A DNA stretch of 64,000 nt from Serratia bockelmannii (GCF_008011855.1 NZ_VOUX01000033.1:1550001-1614000); one strand, 5' to 3'; positions 19,429 to 31,754 are shown, counted from the first letter of the stretch. Notes: generated by a model not told the origin, from the sequence alone. Made by a program: numbers and translations.

Positions 19429-20682
19429 ATGAATGCAAAACCCCAACGTCGTTCCCTGCTGCTGCGCCTGCTGGTTGCGGCGATTGCGATCATCGTCGCC
19501 GTTCTGGCCTGGCGCCATTTCAGCGCCGCCCAACCGACCGCTGGGACGACGCCGGGCGCGCACCAGGCCGCCGGTAAAACGGGAGCGGGCCGCGCGGCGG
19601 GCGGCAGACGCGGCGCGCCGATGTCGCCGGTGCAAGCGGCGACCGCCACGCAACAGACGGTGCCACGCTATCTTTCCGGCTTGGGCACCGCCACCGCCGC
19701 CAATACCGTGACCGTCACCAGCCGGGTCGATGGCCAACTGATGGCGATCCACTTTACCGAAGGCCAGCAGGTCAAAGCCGGCGATCTGCTGGCGGAAATC
19801 GATCCCCGGCCATTCCAGGTTCAGTTGACCCAGGCTCAGGGGCAGTTGGCAAAAGATCAGGCCACGCTGGCCAACGCCCGACGCGATTTGGCGCGCTATC
19901 AGCAGCTGGTGAAAACCAATCTGGTGTCCCGTCAGGAGCTGGATACGCAGGCCTCGCTGGTGCAGCAGACCGAAGGCGCGATCAAGGCCGATCAGGGCGC
20001 GGTCGACAGCGCCAAACTGCAGATCACCTACAGCCGCATCACTGCGCCAATCGACGGCCGCGTCGGCCTGAAACTGGTCGACGTCGGCAACTACGTTACC
20101 AGCGGCAGCACCACCGGTCTGGTGGTGATCACGCAGACGCACCCGATCGACGTGGTGTTCACGCTGCCCGAAGGCAGCATCGCCGATCTGCTCAAGGCGC
20201 AAAAAGCCGGGCCGGTGAGCGTCGAAGCCTGGGATCGCACCAACCAGAACAAGCTGACGACCGGTTCGCTGCTGAGCCTGGACAACCAAATTGATACCGC
20301 CACCGGCACCATCAAGCTGAAAGCGCGCTTCGCCAACGAAGATGACGCGCTGTTCCCCAATCAGTTCGTCAACGCGCGGCTGCAGGTGGATACCCTGCAC
20401 GATGCGGTGGTGATCCCGACCGCTGCGCTGCAGATGGGCAACGAGGGCAACTTCGTTTGGACGCTCGGCGAAGACAACAAGGTCAGCAAACATCGGGTCA
20501 CCGCCGGCGTGCAGGACAGCCGGCAGGTGGTGATCAGCGCCGGTCTCAACGCCGGCGATCGGGTGGTGACCGACGGCATCGATCGCCTGACCGAAGGCAT
20601 GCAGGTGGAAGTGCTCGCGCCGAGCGAAGCGCCGGCGGCGGCCAACGCCAAGCGCGAACCTGACGTTCAGAGGAAGTCCTGA
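19429..20682 (+). CDS. mdtA: MdtA, periplasmic adaptor of the MdtABC efflux pump
   Basis: 417-aa membrane-fusion protein linking the MdtBC inner-membrane pump to an outer-membrane channel (TolC in E. coli). It has an N-terminal anchor or signal segment (about residues 8-28), a Gly/Ala-rich linker, split lipoyl domains around an alpha-hairpin (about 90-190), a beta-barrel ([16 protein letters not shown]) and a membrane-proximal domain. Start set at MNAKPQRRS by family length; an in-frame start at 19330 would add an unlikely Cys-rich leader. First gene of mdtABCD-baeSR; it ends in a TGATG overlap with mdtB. Confidence 0.95.
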   Translation: MNAKPQRRSLLLRLLVAAIAIIVAVLAWRHFSAAQPTAGTTPGAHQAAGKTGAGRAAGGRRGAPMSPVQAATATQQTVPRYLSGLGTATAANTVTVTSRVDGQLMAIHFTEGQQVKAGDLLAEIDPRPFQVQLTQAQGQLAKDQATLANARRDLARYQQLVKTNLVSRQELDTQASLVQQTEGAIKADQGAVDSAKLQITYSRITAPIDGRVGLKLVDVGNYVTSGSTTGLVVITQTHPIDVVFTLPEGSIADLLKAQKAGPVSVEAWDRTNQNKLTTGSLLSLDNQIDTATGTIKLKARFANEDDALFPNQFVNARLQVDTLHDAVVIPTAALQMGNEGNFVWTLGEDNKVSKHRVTAGVQDSRQVVISAGLNAGDRVVTDGIDRLTEGMQVEVLAPSEAPAAANAKREPDVQRKS

Positions 20683-23600
20683 TGCAGGTGATGCCTCCCA
20701 ACGCCGGCGGCGGTCCGTCCCGCCTGTTTATTCTGCGTCCGGTCGCCACCACGCTGCTGATGGTGGCAATATTGCTGGCGGGGATTATCGGTTATCGCGC
20801 GCTGCCGGTGTCCGCCCTGCCGGAGGTGGATTACCCCACTATCCAGGTGGTGACGCTGTACCCCGGCGCCAGCCCGGACGTGGTGACCTCCGCCATTACC
20901 GCGCCGCTGGAACGCCAGTTCGGCCAGATGTCCGGCCTGAAGCAAATGGCGTCGCAAAGCTCCGGCGGCGCCTCGGTGGTCACACTGCAGTTCCAGTTGG
21001 CGCTGCCGCTCGACGTCGCGGAGCAGGAAGTGCAGGCGGCGATCAACTCCGCCACCAACCTGCTGCCGACCGATTTGCCTTACCCGCCGATCTACAGCAA
21101 GGTTAACCCCGCCGATCCGCCGATCCTGACGCTGGCCGTGACCTCCACCGCCATGCCGATGACGCAGGTGGAAGACATGGTGGAAACCCGCGTGGCGCAA
21201 AAAATTTCTCAGGTGACCGGCGTCGGCCTGGTGACGCTGGCCGGCGGCCAACGCCCGGCAGTGCGCGTAAAATTGAACGCGGCGGCGGTCGCCGCCTATG
21301 GCCTGAACAGTGAAACCATTCGCGCCGCCATCAGCAACGCCAACGTCAACTCGGCGAAAGGCAGCCTTGACGGCCCGACCCGATCGGTCACCCTCTCCGC
21401 CAACGACCAAATGAAATCTGCCGACGACTATCGCCAGCTGATCGTCGCCTATCAGAACGGCGCGGCGATCCGCCTGCAGGATATCGCCACCATCGAACAA
21501 GGGGCGGAAAATACCCGACTGGCGGCCTGGGCCAACAAGCAACAGGCGATCGTGCTGAACATCCAACGCCAGCCCGGCGTCAACGTCATCACCACCGCCG
21601 ACAGCATCCGCGAAATGCTGCCGACGCTGATTAAAAGCCTGCCCAAGTCAGTCGACGTCAAGGTGTTGACCGATCGCACCACCACCATCCGCGCCTCGGT
21701 CAGCGACGTGCAGTTCGAGCTGCTGCTGGCGATCGCGCTGGTGGTGATGGTGATCTACGTGTTCCTGCGCAACGTGCCGGCGACCATTATCCCCAGCGTG
21801 GCGGTGCCGCTGTCGCTGGTGGGCACCTTCGCCGCCATGTACTTCCTTGGCTTCTCCATCAACAACCTGACGCTGATGGCGCTGACCATCGCCACCGGCT
21901 TCGTGGTGGACGACGCCATCGTGGTGATCGAGAACATCTCGCGCTACATCGAGAAAGGGGAAAAACCGCTCGACGCCGCGTTGAAAGGGGCCGGCGAGAT
22001 CGGCTTCACCATCATCTCTCTGACCTTCTCGCTGGTGGCGGTGCTGATCCCGCTGCTGTTCATGGGCGACATCGTCGGCCGCCTGTTCCGCGAGTTCGCC
22101 GTCACGCTGGCGGTGGCAATTTTGATCTCCGCCGTGGTGTCGCTGACGCTGACGCCGATGATGTGCGCACGCATGCTCAGCCACGAATCGCTGCGCAAGC
22201 AGAACCGTTTTTCCGCCGCCTCCGAACGCTTTTTCGACCGGGTGATCGCGCAATATGGCAAGTGGCTGAAAACGGTGCTTAACCATCCCTGGCTGACGCT
22301 CGGCGTGGCCGTGGGCACGCTGGCGCTGACGGTATTGCTGTACCTGCTGATCCCGAAAGGTTTCTTCCCGGTGCAGGACAACGGCATCATTCAGGGCACG
22401 CTGGAGGCGCCGCAGAGCGTCTCGTTCAGCAACATGGCCGAGCGCCAGCAGCAGGTCGCGGCGCAGATCCTCAAAGATCCGGCGGTGGAGAGCCTGACCT
22501 CGTTCGTCGGCGTCGACGGCAGCAACGCCACGCTCAACAGCGGCCGGCTGCAGATCAACCTGAAGCCGCTGAGCGAACGCAGCGAGCGCATTCCGGCGAT
22601 CATCAGCCGCCTGCAGCAGCAAACGGCGCAGTTCCCCGGCGTGAAGCTGTATCTGCAACCGGTGCAGGACCTGACCATCGATACCCAGGTCAGCCGCACC
22701 CAGTACCAGTTCACCCTGCAGGCGATGTCGCTGGACGATCTCAGCCTGTGGGTGCCGCAGCTGATGGATGAGCTGAAGCAAACCCCGCAGCTGGCGGACG
22801 TCACCAGCGACTGGCAGGATCAGGGGCTGGTGGCCTATGTCAACGTCGATCGCGATTCGGCCTCCCGCCTCGGCGTCACCATGAGCGACGTGGACAATGC
22901 GCTGTACAACGCGTTCGGCCAGCGCCTGATCTCCACCATCTACACCCAGGCCAATCAATACCGCGTGGTGCTGGAGCACGACGTCAGCACGACACCGGGG
23001 TTGGCGGCGCTCAATGAGATCCGTCTGAGCGGCAACGACGGCGCCGTGGTGCCGCTGAGCGCCATCGCCAAAATCGAAGAGCGCTTCGGCCCGCTGTCGG
23101 TGAACCATCTCGACCAGTTCCCGTCGGCCACCGTTTCGTTCAACGTCGCCGACGGCTACTCGCTCGGCGAGGCGGTCGACGCGGTCACCCAGGCGGAAAA
23201 AAATCTCAATATGCCAAGGGACATCACCACCCAATTCCAGGGGGCGACCCTGGCCTTCCAGGCGGCGCTCGGCAGCACGCTGTGGCTGATTTTGGCGGCG
23301 GTGGTGGCGATGTACATCGTGCTGGGCGTGCTGTATGAAAGCTTCATTCATCCGGTCACCATCCTCTCCACCCTGCCGACCGCCGGGGTCGGCGCCCTGT
23401 TGGCGCTGATGTTGGCCGGCAGCGAGCTGGACGTGATCGCCATCATCGGCATCATCCTGCTGATCGGCATTGTGAAGAAGAACGCCATCATGATGATCGA
23501 CTTCGCGCTGGCGGCGGAACGCGAGCAGGGTTTATCGCCGCGCGACGCCATCTATCAGGCCTGTCTGCTGCGTTTCCGGCCGATCTTGATGACCACGCTG

Positions 23601-23801
23601 GCGGCCTTGCTCGGCGCGCTGCCGCTGATGCTGAGCACCGGCGTCGGCGCGGAGCTGCGGCATCCGCTCGGCGTCTGTATGGTCGGCGGTTTGATCATGA
23701 GCCAGATCCTGACGCTGTTCACCACGCCGGTGATCTACCTGCTGTTTGACAAGCTGGCGCGCAACACGCATCGCCAGCTGGATACGCAGGAGCTGCCGTG
23801 A
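20682..23801 (+). CDS. mdtB: MdtB, RND efflux pump subunit
   Basis: 1039-aa inner-membrane RND transporter with the duplicated six-helix plus porter-domain plan. Seen: N-terminal helix [20 protein letters not shown], the TM4 motif [20 protein letters not shown] supplying the proton-relay Asp pair, and the second-half motif [20 protein letters not shown]. In E. coli two MdtB and one MdtC form the functional heterotrimer exporting bile salts, novobiocin and deoxycholate. Starts one base inside the mdtA stop. Confidence 0.97.
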   Translation: MQVMPPNAGGGPSRLFILRPVATTLLMVAILLAGIIGYRALPVSALPEVDYPTIQVVTLYPGASPDVVTSAITAPLERQFGQMSGLKQMASQSSGGASVVTLQFQLALPLDVAEQEVQAAINSATNLLPTDLPYPPIYSKVNPADPPILTLAVTSTAMPMTQVEDMVETRVAQKISQVTGVGLVTLAGGQRPAVRVKLNAAAVAAYGLNSETIRAAISNANVNSAKGSLDGPTRSVTLSANDQMKSADDYRQLIVAYQNGAAIRLQDIATIEQGAENTRLAAWANKQQAIVLNIQRQPGVNVITTADSIREMLPTLIKSLPKSVDVKVLTDRTTTIRASVSDVQFELLLAIALVVMVIYVFLRNVPATIIPSVAVPLSLVGTFAAMYFLGFSINNLTLMALTIATGFVVDDAIVVIENISRYIEKGEKPLDAALKGAGEIGFTIISLTFSLVAVLIPLLFMGDIVGRLFREFAVTLAVAILISAVVSLTLTPMMCARMLSHESLRKQNRFSAASERFFDRVIAQYGKWLKTVLNHPWLTLGVAVGTLALTVLLYLLIPKGFFPVQDNGIIQGTLEAPQSVSFSNMAERQQQVAAQILKDPAVESLTSFVGVDGSNATLNSGRLQINLKPLSERSERIPAIISRLQQQTAQFPGVKLYLQPVQDLTIDTQVSRTQYQFTLQAMSLDDLSLWVPQLMDELKQTPQLADVTSDWQDQGLVAYVNVDRDSASRLGVTMSDVDNALYNAFGQRLISTIYTQANQYRVVLEHDVSTTPGLAALNEIRLSGNDGAVVPLSAIAKIEERFGPLSVNHLDQFPSATVSFNVADGYSLGEAVDAVTQAEKNLNMPRDITTQFQGATLAFQAALGSTLWLILAAVVAMYIVLGVLYESFIHPVTILSTLPTAGVGALLALMLAGSELDVIAIIGIILLIGIVKKNAIMMIDFALAAEREQGLSPRDAIYQACLLRFRPILMTTLAALLGALPLMLSTGVGAELRHPLGVCMVGGLIMSQILTLFTTPVIYLLFDKLARNTHRQLDTQELP

Positions 23802-26800
23802 AATTCTTCGCCCTGTTCATTCACCGGCCGGTGGCCACCACCCTGCTGACGCTGGCCATCGCCATCAGCGGCGCGATCGGCTTTCGCCTGCTGCCGGTGT
23901 CGCCGCTGCCGCAGGTGGATTTTCCGGTGATTTCGATCAGCGCGTCGCTGCCGGGCGCCTCGCCGGAAACCATGGCGTCCTCGGTGGCGACGCCGCTGGA
24001 GCGCGCGCTGGGCCGCATCGCCGGGGTTAACGAAATGACCTCGATGAGTTCGCTCGGCAGTACCCGCGTCATTTTGCAGTTCGATCTCGATCGCGACATC
24101 AACGGCGCCGCGCGCGACGTGCAGGCGGCGATTAACGCCGCGCAAAGCCTGCTGCCGACCGGCATGCCGAGCCGCCCAAGCTACCGTAAGGTCAACCCTT
24201 CCGACGCGCCGATCATGATCCTGACGCTGACCTCGGACACCTACAGCCAGGGGCAGCTTTACGATTTCGCCTCCACCCAGCTGGCGCAGAAGATCAGCCA
24301 GACCGAGGGCGTCGGCGACGTTTCCGTAGGCGGCAGCTCGCTGCCGGCGGTGCGGGTGGAGCTGAACCCTTCAGCGCTGTTCAATCAGGGCGTGTCGCTG
24401 GACAGCGTGCGGCAGGCCATCGCCAACGCCAACGTGCGCCGTCCGCAGGGCGCCGTGGAAAACCCGCAGCAGCGCTGGCAGATCCAGGCCAACGACGCGC
24501 TGAAAACCGCCGATGCTTATCGTCCGCTGATCATTCATTACAACAACGGCTCGGCGGTGCGTTTAGCCGACGTGGCCGAGGTCAAAGACTCGGTGCAAGA
24601 CGTGCGTAACGCCGGGATGACCGACGCCAAACCGGCGATCATTCTGGCCATCAGCCGCGCGCCGGACGCCAACATCATCGAAACCGTCGATCGCATTCGC
24701 GCCGAGCTGCCCGCCCTGCAGGAGAATATCCCGGCCTCGATTCAACTCAACGTCGCGCAGGATCGTTCGCCAACCATCCGCGCGTCGCTGGCCGAGGTGG
24801 AACAGTCGCTGGCGATCGCCATCGGGCTGGTGATCCTAGTGGTGTTCATCTTCCTGCGCTCCGGGCGCGCCACGCTGATCCCGGCGGTCGCCGTACCGGT
24901 GTCGCTGATCGGCTCGTTCGCCGCCATGTATCTGTGCGGCTTCAGCCTCAACAACCTGTCGCTGATGGCCCTGACCATCGCCACCGGCTTTGTGGTGGAC
25001 GACGCCATCGTGGTGCTGGAAAACATTTCCCGCCACGTCGAGGCCGGCATGAAACCGATCAACGCTGCGCTGCTGGGCGCGCGGGAAGTCGGCTTCACCG
25101 TGCTGTCGATGAGCGTTTCGCTGGTGGCGGTGTTTATCCCGCTGCTGCTGATGGAAGGCCTGCCCGGCCGGCTATTCCGCGAGTTCGCCGTCACCCTGTC
25201 GGTATCGATCGGGCTGTCGCTCATCGTCTCGCTGACGCTCACGCCGATGATGTGTGCCTATTTGCTGCGCCACCAGCCGGCGCGTTCGCAGCGGCGCGCA
25301 CGCGGCTTCGGCAAAATGCTGCTGGCGCTGCAGCAGGGTTACGGACGCTCGCTGAACTGGGTGCTCGGCCACTCGCGCTGGGTGCTGGCGGTGTTCCTCG
25401 CCACCATTGCGCTCAACGTCTGGCTGTATATCAGCATCCCGAAAACCTTCTTCCCTGAACAGGATACCGGGCGTCTGATGGGCTTTATCCAGGCCGACCA
25501 AAGCATTTCGTTCCAGGCGATGCGCGGCAAACTGGAAGACTTCATGAAAATCGTGCGCGAAGATCCGGACGTGGAAAACGTCACCGGTTTTACCGGCGGC
25601 TCGCGCACCAACAGCGGTTCGATGTTCATCTCACTGAAACCCCTGTCGGTACGCAGCGACGACGCGCAGAAAGTGATCGCCCGCCTGCGTGCCCGCCTGG
25701 CCAAAGAACCGGGCGCCAGCCTGTTTCTGATGGCGGTACAGGATATCCGCGTCGGCGGCCGGCAGGCCAACGCCAGCTACCAATATACGCTGCTGGCGGA
25801 CGATCTCGCCGCGCTGCGCGAATGGGAGCCGAAGATCCGCATCGCGCTGGCCGCATTGCCCGAGCTGGCGGACGTCAACTCGGATCAGCAGGATAAAGGC
25901 TCGGAGATGGATCTGGTCTACGATCGCGAAACCATGGCGCGCCTCGGCATTTCGGTGTCCGACGCCAACAACCTGTTGAACAACGCCTTCGGCCAGCGAC
26001 AGATTTCGACCATCTATCAACCGCTCAACCAATACAAAGTCGTGATGGAAGTGGCGCCGCCCTACACTCAGGACGTGAGCTCGTTGGACAAAATGTTCAT
26101 CATCAACAACGAAGGCAAGGCGATACCGCTCTCCTACTTCGCCAGTTGGCGACCGGCCAACGCGCCGCTGTCGGTAAACCATCAGGGGCTGTCCGCCGCC
26201 TCGACCATCTCCTTTAACCTGCCGGACGGCGGCAGCCTGTCGGACGCCACCGCGGCGGTAGAGCGCACCATGACTCAGCTCGGCGTGCCGTCCACGGTGC
26301 GCGGCGCGTTCGCCGGCACCGCCCAGGTATTCCAGGACACCCTGAAGTCGCAGCTCATCCTGATCCTGGCAGCGATCGCCACGGTGTATATCGTGCTCGG
26401 CGTGCTGTATGAGAGCTATATCCATCCGCTGACCATCCTTTCCACGCTGCCTTCCGCCGGCGTGGGGGCGCTGCTGGCGCTCGAGCTGTTCGGCGCACCG
26501 TTCAGCCTGATCGCGCTGATCGGCATCATGCTGTTGATCGGTATCGTGAAGAAAAATGCCATCATGATGGTCGACTTCGCGCTCGAAGCGCAGCGCAACG
26601 GCGGCATCAGCGCCCGCGAGGCGATTTTCCAGGCCAGCCTGCTGCGTTTCCGGCCGATCATGATGACCACGCTGGCGGCGTTGTTCGGCGCGCTGCCGCT
26701 GGTGCTGACCCGCGGCGACGGCGCGGAGCTGCGCCAGCCGCTCGGCATCACCATCGCCGGCGGCCTGGTGATGAGCCAGCTGCTGACGCTGTACACCACC

Positions 26801-26878
26801 CCGGTGGTCTACCTTTACTTCGACCGGCTGCAGGCGAAGTTCCGCCGCAACAAGCAACTGGCCCCGTTGCCCCATTAA
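23798..26878 (+). CDS. mdtC: MdtC, RND efflux pump subunit
   Basis: 1026-aa RND partner of MdtB. Starts with GTG ([18 protein letters not shown]) and overlaps mdtB by 4 nt; the E. coli protein also starts with a valine codon. The TM4 proton-relay segment [20 protein letters not shown] and [20 protein letters not shown] are intact. The heterotrimeric arrangement is established for E. coli and inferred here. Confidence 0.97.
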   Translation: MKFFALFIHRPVATTLLTLAIAISGAIGFRLLPVSPLPQVDFPVISISASLPGASPETMASSVATPLERALGRIAGVNEMTSMSSLGSTRVILQFDLDRDINGAARDVQAAINAAQSLLPTGMPSRPSYRKVNPSDAPIMILTLTSDTYSQGQLYDFASTQLAQKISQTEGVGDVSVGGSSLPAVRVELNPSALFNQGVSLDSVRQAIANANVRRPQGAVENPQQRWQIQANDALKTADAYRPLIIHYNNGSAVRLADVAEVKDSVQDVRNAGMTDAKPAIILAISRAPDANIIETVDRIRAELPALQENIPASIQLNVAQDRSPTIRASLAEVEQSLAIAIGLVILVVFIFLRSGRATLIPAVAVPVSLIGSFAAMYLCGFSLNNLSLMALTIATGFVVDDAIVVLENISRHVEAGMKPINAALLGAREVGFTVLSMSVSLVAVFIPLLLMEGLPGRLFREFAVTLSVSIGLSLIVSLTLTPMMCAYLLRHQPARSQRRARGFGKMLLALQQGYGRSLNWVLGHSRWVLAVFLATIALNVWLYISIPKTFFPEQDTGRLMGFIQADQSISFQAMRGKLEDFMKIVREDPDVENVTGFTGGSRTNSGSMFISLKPLSVRSDDAQKVIARLRARLAKEPGASLFLMAVQDIRVGGRQANASYQYTLLADDLAALREWEPKIRIALAALPELADVNSDQQDKGSEMDLVYDRETMARLGISVSDANNLLNNAFGQRQISTIYQPLNQYKVVMEVAPPYTQDVSSLDKMFIINNEGKAIPLSYFASWRPANAPLSVNHQGLSAASTISFNLPDGGSLSDATAAVERTMTQLGVPSTVRGAFAGTAQVFQDTLKSQLILILAAIATVYIVLGVLYESYIHPLTILSTLPSAGVGALLALELFGAPFSLIALIGIMLLIGIVKKNAIMMVDFALEAQRNGGISAREAIFQASLLRFRPIMMTTLAALFGALPLVLTRGDGAELRQPLGITIAGGLVMSQLLTLYTTPVVYLYFDRLQAKFRRNKQLAPLPH

Positions 26879-26888
26879 TGGCCGACTG

Positions 26889-28319
26889 ATGCTGATGAAA
26901 CACACCGCCACGGTACGCTGGCAACTCTGGATAGTGGCATTCGGCTTCTTTATGCAGACGCTGGATACCACTATCGTCAACACTGCCCTGCCCTCGATGG
27001 CCGCCAGCCTGGGGGAGAACCCGCTGCGCATGCAGTCGGTGATCGTCTCCTATGTGCTGACGGTGGCGGTGACGCTGCCGGCCAGCGGCTGGCTGGCGGA
27101 CAAGGTCGGCGTACAGCGGGTGTTTTTCAGCGCCATCGTGCTGTTCACCCTCGGCTCCCTCCTCTGCGCCCGCTCGGAAACCCTGAACGAACTGATCGCC
27201 TCGCGCGTGCTTCAGGGCGTCGGCGGCGCGATGATGGTGCCGGTCGGCCGTCTGACGGTGATGAAAATCGTGCCGCGCGAGCAGTACATGGCGGCGATGA
27301 CCTTCGTAACGCTGCCAGGCCAAATCGGCCCGCTGATGGGGCCGGCGCTGGGTGGCTTCCTGGTGCAATACGCCAGCTGGCATTGGATTTTCCTGATCAA
27401 TATTCCGGTGGGCATCGTGGGCGCCATCGCTACGCTGCTGCTGATGCCCAACTACCAAATGCAGACCCGCCGCTTCGACGTCAGCGGCTTTCTCCTGCTG
27501 GCGATCGGCATGGCGTCGCTGACGCTGGCGCTCGACGGCCACAAAGGCATGGGGCTGTCCGGCGGCGCCATCGCCGGCCTGGTGGCGCTGGGCGTGGCGG
27601 CGCTGTTGGGGTATGTTTGGCATGCTTACGGCAATAGCCGCGCCCTGTTCTCGCTGCGGCTGCTGCGCACCCCGACTTACAAGATCGGACTGCTGGCCAG
27701 CCTGCTGGGGCGCATCGGCAGCGGCATGCTGCCGTTCATGACGCCGCTGTTTCTGCAGGTGGGCATGGGCTTCTCGCCGTTCCACGCCGGGCTGATGATG
27801 ATCCCGATGATCATCGGCAGCATGGGCATGAAGCGCATCGTGGTGCAGGTGGTCAACCGCTTCGGCTACCGCAACGTGCTGGTGGCCGCCACGCTGCTGC
27901 TGGCGCTGGTCAGCCTGAGTTTCCTGCTGGCGGCGATGCTCGGCTGGCTGTGGCTGCTGCCGGTGGTGCTGTTCTTCCAGGGGATGGTCAACTCGCTGCG
28001 CTTCTCGGCGATGAACACCCTGACGCTGAAAGATCTGCCGGACCGGCTGGCCAGCAGCGGCAACAGCCTGCTGTCGATGGTCATGCAGCTGTCGATGAGC
28101 CTCGGCGTCAGCGTCGCCGGCATCTTGATCGGCAGCTTCGCCCATCACCAGGTGGTGGCCGATAGCCCAGCCATTCACAGCGCATTTATTTACAGCTACT
28201 GCTGTATGGCGTTGATTATCGCCCTGCCCGCGCTCGCCTTCGCGCGCGTGCCGGCCGATAGCGCGCCCAACCGCACGCTGACCAAAGAGCCGGGTACCGG
28301 CTCAACGAGGTTGCAATGA
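26889..28319 (+). CDS. mdtD: MdtD, MFS transporter of the mdt operon
   Basis: 476-aa major facilitator of the DHA2 (14-helix) type, with motif A-like [13 protein letters not shown] and motif C-like [17 protein letters not shown]. The N-terminal [20 protein letters not shown] is characteristic of the family. It sits 10 nt after mdtC and overlaps baeS by 4 nt. In E. coli it is not needed for MdtABC drug resistance and has been linked to citrate/iron export (IceT); the same role here is inferred. Confidence 0.92.
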   Translation: MLMKHTATVRWQLWIVAFGFFMQTLDTTIVNTALPSMAASLGENPLRMQSVIVSYVLTVAVTLPASGWLADKVGVQRVFFSAIVLFTLGSLLCARSETLNELIASRVLQGVGGAMMVPVGRLTVMKIVPREQYMAAMTFVTLPGQIGPLMGPALGGFLVQYASWHWIFLINIPVGIVGAIATLLLMPNYQMQTRRFDVSGFLLLAIGMASLTLALDGHKGMGLSGGAIAGLVALGVAALLGYVWHAYGNSRALFSLRLLRTPTYKIGLLASLLGRIGSGMLPFMTPLFLQVGMGFSPFHAGLMMIPMIIGSMGMKRIVVQVVNRFGYRNVLVAATLLLALVSLSFLLAAMLGWLWLLPVVLFFQGMVNSLRFSAMNTLTLKDLPDRLASSGNSLLSMVMQLSMSLGVSVAGILIGSFAHHQVVADSPAIHSAFIYSYCCMALIIALPALAFARVPADSAPNRTLTKEPGTGSTRLQ

Positions 28320-29698
28320 GGATAGGCATTACCGGGAAGCTGTTCCTGGCCATTTTCGCTACCTGCATGCTGGTGTTGATCACCATGCATTGGGGGGTGC
28401 GCGTCAGCTTTGAGCGCGGCTTTATCGATTACATCAAGAGCAGCAACGAGCAGCGCATCAACATGCTGAGCGAAGCGCTGGAGGAACAGTACAGCCATCA
28501 TGGCAATTGGATATTCCTGCGCAACAACGATCAGGTGGTCTACCAAATCATGCGTTCGTTCGAGCAGAACAGCGACAGCAGCCACAATCTGCCGCCCAAG
28601 GGCTGGCGCACCCAGTTTTGGGTGGTGGACAGCCAGTTCAATCGGCTGGTCGGGCATTCCGGCCCGTTGCCGAAAGAGGGGCCGCGCCACCCAATCCGCT
28701 ATAACAACGAGATCGTCGGCTGGGTGCTCACCACCCCGGTCGAGCGCCTGACGCGCAATACCGACATCAACTTCGATCGCCAGCAGCGGCGCACCAGTTG
28801 GATTATCGTCGCGCTCTCCACCCTGCTGGCAGCGGCAGTGACCTGGCTGCTGTCGCGCGGCATGCTGGCCCCGGTCAAGCGCCTGGTGGCGGGCACCCAC
28901 CGCCTGGCGGCGGGCGATTTCACCACCCGCGTGGCGGTCAGCAGCCAGGATGAACTGGGCAGGCTGGCGCACGACTTCAACCAGTTGGCCACCTCGCTGG
29001 AAAAAAACGAGCAGATGCGTCGCGCCTTTATGGCCGACGTGTCGCACGAGCTACGCACGCCGCTGGCGGTGCTGCGCGGCGAGCTGGAGGCGCTGCAGGA
29101 CGGCGTGCGCCAGCCGACGCCGGCGTCGCTCAGCTCGCTGCAGGCTGAGGTATCCACCTTGACCAAACTGGTCGACGACCTGCACCAGCTGTCGCTCTCC
29201 GATCTCGGCGCGCTGGCCTATCGCAAGGCGCAGGTGGACTGCGTGCACCTGGTGCAGATCGCCGTCGCCGCCTTCCGTGAACGCTTCCGCGCCAAAGGGC
29301 TGGAGATCGTCACCCATCTGCCGGCCCAGGCGCCGCTGTTCGGCGATCCCGATCGCCTGAATCAGCTGTTCAATAACCTGCTGGAAAACAGCCTGCGTTA
29401 CACCGACGCCGGCGGCCGGCTGGAGATCGGCGCCGAGCTGCAGCCGGGGAGACTGATCCTCTGCTGGCAGGACAGCGCGCCGGGCATCAGCGATCAGCAA
29501 CTGACGCGCATTTTCGAACGCTTCTATCGGGCGGAAGGTTCACGCAACCGCGCCAGCGGCGGCTCAGGGCTGGGGTTGGCGATCTGCCACAACATCGTGG
29601 AAGCGCACGACGGGAAAATCCGCGCCGAGCATTCGCCTTTAGGCGGCGTGCGCATTACAGTAGAATTTGCTACCCCGATAAAAAATAAGGCGCCCTGA
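28316..29698 (+). CDS. baeS: BaeS, envelope-stress sensor histidine kinase
   Basis: 460 aa: membrane helix (about 8-28), periplasmic sensor (about 30-160), second helix (about 163-184), HAMP (about 185-237), HisKA with the phosphorylated His244 in SHELRTPL, and an HATPase_c domain with N box [19 protein letters not shown] and G boxes such as GGSGLGLAI. Detects envelope damage and efflux substrates (indole, flavonoids, metals in E. coli) and phosphorylates BaeR. Start overlaps the mdtD stop (ATGA); its stop overlaps baeR (TGATG). Confidence 0.96.
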   Translation: MRIGITGKLFLAIFATCMLVLITMHWGVRVSFERGFIDYIKSSNEQRINMLSEALEEQYSHHGNWIFLRNNDQVVYQIMRSFEQNSDSSHNLPPKGWRTQFWVVDSQFNRLVGHSGPLPKEGPRHPIRYNNEIVGWVLTTPVERLTRNTDINFDRQQRRTSWIIVALSTLLAAAVTWLLSRGMLAPVKRLVAGTHRLAAGDFTTRVAVSSQDELGRLAHDFNQLATSLEKNEQMRRAFMADVSHELRTPLAVLRGELEALQDGVRQPTPASLSSLQAEVSTLTKLVDDLHQLSLSDLGALAYRKAQVDCVHLVQIAVAAFRERFRAKGLEIVTHLPAQAPLFGDPDRLNQLFNNLLENSLRYTDAGGRLEIGAELQPGRLILCWQDSAPGISDQQLTRIFERFYRAEGSRNRASGGSGLGLAICHNIVEAHDGKIRAEHSPLGGVRITVEFATPIKNKAP

Positions 29699-30414
29699 TG
29701 GACATTCAGAATCAACCCGTGCAGATCATGATTGTTGAAGATGAGCCCAAGCTGGGCCAGCTGCTGGTGGATTATCTGCAGGCGGCGGGCTACGCCACCC
29801 GCTGGCTGACCAACGGTAATGAAGTGGTGCCGACCGTGCACCAGCATCCGCCGGCGCTGATCTTACTCGACCTGATGTTGCCAGGGGCCGACGGCCTGAC
29901 GGTGTGCCGCGAGCTGCGCCGCTTCAGCGACGTGCCCATCGTGATGGTGACGGCGAAAATCGAAGAGATTGACCGCCTGTTGGGATTGGAGATCGGCGCC
30001 GACGATTACATCTGCAAACCCTACAGCCCGCGTGAAGTGGTGGCGCGAGTGAAAACCATCCTGCGCCGCAGCTATCGGCCGCAGGAGAACGCGCGGGAAG
30101 ATGATCTGCTGCACATCGATGAACCGCGCTTCCAGGCCAGCTATCAGGGGCAGTTGCTGGATCTGACGCCGGCGGAGTTCCGCCTGCTGAAAACGCTGGC
30201 CAGCCAGCCAGGCAACGTGTTTTCTCGCGAGCAGCTGCTGAACAACCTGTACGACGACTACCGGGTGGTCACCGACCGCACCATCGACAGCCACATCAAA
30301 AACCTGCGCCGCAAGCTGGAACTGATCGACGGGGAAAAATCCTTTATTCGCTCGGTATACGGTGTGGGCTACCGCTGGGAAGCCGAGCCCTGCCGGCTGA
30401 TGAATGGGGTTTAG
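29698..30414 (+). CDS. baeR: BaeR, response regulator of the OmpR family
   Basis: 238 aa. Receiver domain with acidic pocket (IVEDEPK), phospho-acceptor Asp58 in [11 protein letters not shown] and Lys in [15 protein letters not shown]. Then an OmpR-type winged helix (about 130-230) with [17 protein letters not shown] and [15 protein letters not shown]. Activates mdtABCD and spy-type genes in E. coli. Last gene of the operon; only 7 bp separate it from the converging vapC, and I see no clear terminator between them. Confidence 0.96.
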   Translation: MDIQNQPVQIMIVEDEPKLGQLLVDYLQAAGYATRWLTNGNEVVPTVHQHPPALILLDLMLPGADGLTVCRELRRFSDVPIVMVTAKIEEIDRLLGLEIGADDYICKPYSPREVVARVKTILRRSYRPQENAREDDLLHIDEPRFQASYQGQLLDLTPAEFRLLKTLASQPGNVFSREQLLNNLYDDYRVVTDRTIDSHIKNLRRKLELIDGEKSFIRSVYGVGYRWEAEPCRLMNGV

Positions 30415-30421
30415 AGGGAAA

Positions 30422-30811
30422 TCAGCGCGTCCAGTCTTCAACCGCCAACCCGGGCACCATGGCGAATGCGCGATCGTTGGTCACCAGCGTCGCGCCACGG
30501 CTCTGCGCGTGAGCGGCGATCAGTTGATCCATCGCGCCCATGATTTTGCCCTTTCTCCCCATGTTTGCCCGCATTTCACCGTAGCAGCGGGCGGCCTCGC
30601 GATCCCATGCATAGACCGTCACCGCAGCAAGAAAGGCCTCGACCATGCTTTGCAACGCTTTGTTCCGCCGTTTGGCCACACCGTAAAGCAGTTCCGCCTC
30701 CGTGACGCTGGAAATACATACGGCAGAAGGCGGGAGCTTTTGCATGACGTTAAGCACCTGCGGATGCTGCCGAAACAAGTGGCTGACGGTGTTGGTATCA
30801 AACATGTACAT
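30422..30811 (-). CDS. vapC: VapC-family PIN-domain ribonuclease toxin
   Basis: 129 aa, typical VapC size. The PIN acidic residues are all present: Asp5 (MYMFDTN), Glu40 (VTEAELLYG), Asp95 (GAMDQLIAAHA) and Asp113 (LVTNDRAF). VapC toxins cleave RNA, often initiator tRNA in enterobacteria, and are inactivated by VapB. The ATG follows the vapB stop by 3 nt. MFDTNTV at 30805 is an alternative start, but the MYM- start is usual. The pair is inserted between baeR and yegP, which are neighbours in E. coli. Confidence 0.92.
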   Translation of the reverse strand: MYMFDTNTVSHLFRQHPQVLNVMQKLPPSAVCISSVTEAELLYGVAKRRNKALQSMVEAFLAAVTVYAWDREAARCYGEMRANMGRKGKIMGAMDQLIAAHAQSRGATLVTNDRAFAMVPGLAVEDWTR

Positions 30812-30814
30812 CGC

Positions 30815-31078
30815 CTACTCTTCCTCTGAGAATGGATCGCGGTCTGCAACCCCTTGCTGACGATCTTCCGCGCCAAGAAACTCTTGCGGCACCGGCGTTT
30901 GGGCGATAATGCTCAGCAGCGGTGCCCAGCTGTCCGGCTTTGCCGGATATTTGGATAAAATCACGTTTCCCTCCCGATCGCGACGGATATACACACGATC
31001 CGTATCAAATTCAAATTCCACCGGTAACCTCACCGCCTGATTTCTACCGTTTTTAAACAGCTTGGCGATTCTTTCCAT
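30815..31078 (-). CDS. vapB: VapB-family antitoxin (AbrB/SpoVT fold)
   Basis: 87 aa starting MERIAKLFKNGRNQAVRLPV, the swapped-hairpin AbrB/MazE DNA-binding motif seen in VapB. The C-terminal half (from about residue 50) should wrap around VapC. The frame is open upstream, but ATG 31078 has GGAG just upstream and gives the family start. It is the promoter-proximal gene, and a perfect inverted repeat 15-42 bp upstream is the probable autoregulatory operator. Confidence 0.92.
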   Translation of the reverse strand: MERIAKLFKNGRNQAVRLPVEFEFDTDRVYIRRDREGNVILSKYPAKPDSWAPLLSIIAQTPVPQEFLGAEDRQQGVADRDPFSEEE

Positions 31079-31092
31079 CTCGACACTCCACA

Positions 31093-31120
31093 GCAGGCAT
31101 AGGCCAAAGCATATGCCTGC
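31093..31120. promoter_or_regulatory. Inverted repeat, probable VapBC operator
   Basis: GCAGGCATA (31093-31101) and TATGCCTGC (31112-31120) are perfect inverted 9-bp arms separated by 10 bp, directly upstream of vapB. VapBC complexes repress their own promoters through such palindromes; the assignment is by position and symmetry. Confidence 0.6.
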
Positions 31121-31415
31121 AGCGCGTCGATGCCAAGATCTATCGCTCACTTTTCACTCACCTTTACGTAGCGGGCAAACGGTAACGCGCAATGCTGCTC
31201 GATGAAACCACGTAATTGTCATTATGCGGCGCACTGCGCAATCACCGCGCCTTTCCTTAGCTTCCCGTGCGGCGCCGGGCTCACCGAATGAAAACTCCGC
31301 GCCGGCGCAAAAAAACTGCGCATTTTTTCGACTAAGCTGCTGTGAGGTTTAGCCGCCGATTTTCAAGCGATTGGCTACACTTACATCACGAATCGGAACC
31401 TACAGGAGAAGAACC
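31121..31415. other. Intergenic region between vapB and yegP
   Basis: About 295 bp with no convincing gene. It must hold the leftward vapBC promoter and, near 31345-31395, the yegP promoter (a possible -10, TACACT, near 31374-31379). A GCGCCGGCGC palindrome next to A and T runs lies around 31300-31338; its role is unclear. Confidence 0.4.
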
Positions 31416-31754
31416 ATGGCAATCGGTCATTACGAGCTGAAAAAAGCAAAGAACGGACAGTACCACTTCAACCTGAAAGCCAGTAACGGCGAAATTATTC
31501 TGGCCAGCGAGATGTATGCCAGCAAAGCCTCGGCGGAGAACGGCATCGCCTCGGTGCAGACCAATTCACCGCACGAAGCGCAGTACGAACTGAAGCACAG
31601 CGCCAGCAATCAGCCCTATTTTGTGCTGAAGGCCAAGAACCATCAGGTGATCGGCGTCAGCGAAATGTACAGCTCCGAAAGCGCGGCCAAAAACGGTATC
31701 CAGTCGGTGACGAAAAACGGCCCGACCACCGATATCCGCGATTTGAGCGCCTGA
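31416..31754 (+). CDS. yegP: YegP family protein with two DUF1508 repeats
   Basis: 112 aa made of two tandem about 50-residue units, each with the pattern YELKxxxNxxxxFxLKAxNxxxIxxSEMYxSxxxAxNGIxSV (residues 5-52 and 56-102). Start ATG 31416 has AGGAG 7 nt upstream. DUF1508 proteins are small cytoplasmic proteins of unknown function, sometimes induced by stress. Between baeR and trhP as in E. coli. Confidence 0.92.
   Translation: MAIGHYELKKAKNGQYHFNLKASNGEIILASEMYASKASAENGIASVQTNSPHEAQYELKHSASNQPYFVLKAKNHQVIGVSEMYSSESAAKNGIQSVTKNGPTTDIRDLSA

Noticed and set aside
21648-23351. 567-codon open frame opposite mdtB
   Set aside because: Low-complexity His/Gln/Arg/Asp composition and full overlap with mdtB, whose conserved motifs are intact; antisense artefact.
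31290-31340. Terminator near GCGCCGGCGC and T/A runs before yegP
   Set aside because: The palindrome leaves no loop and the T-run placement does not fit either strand cleanly.
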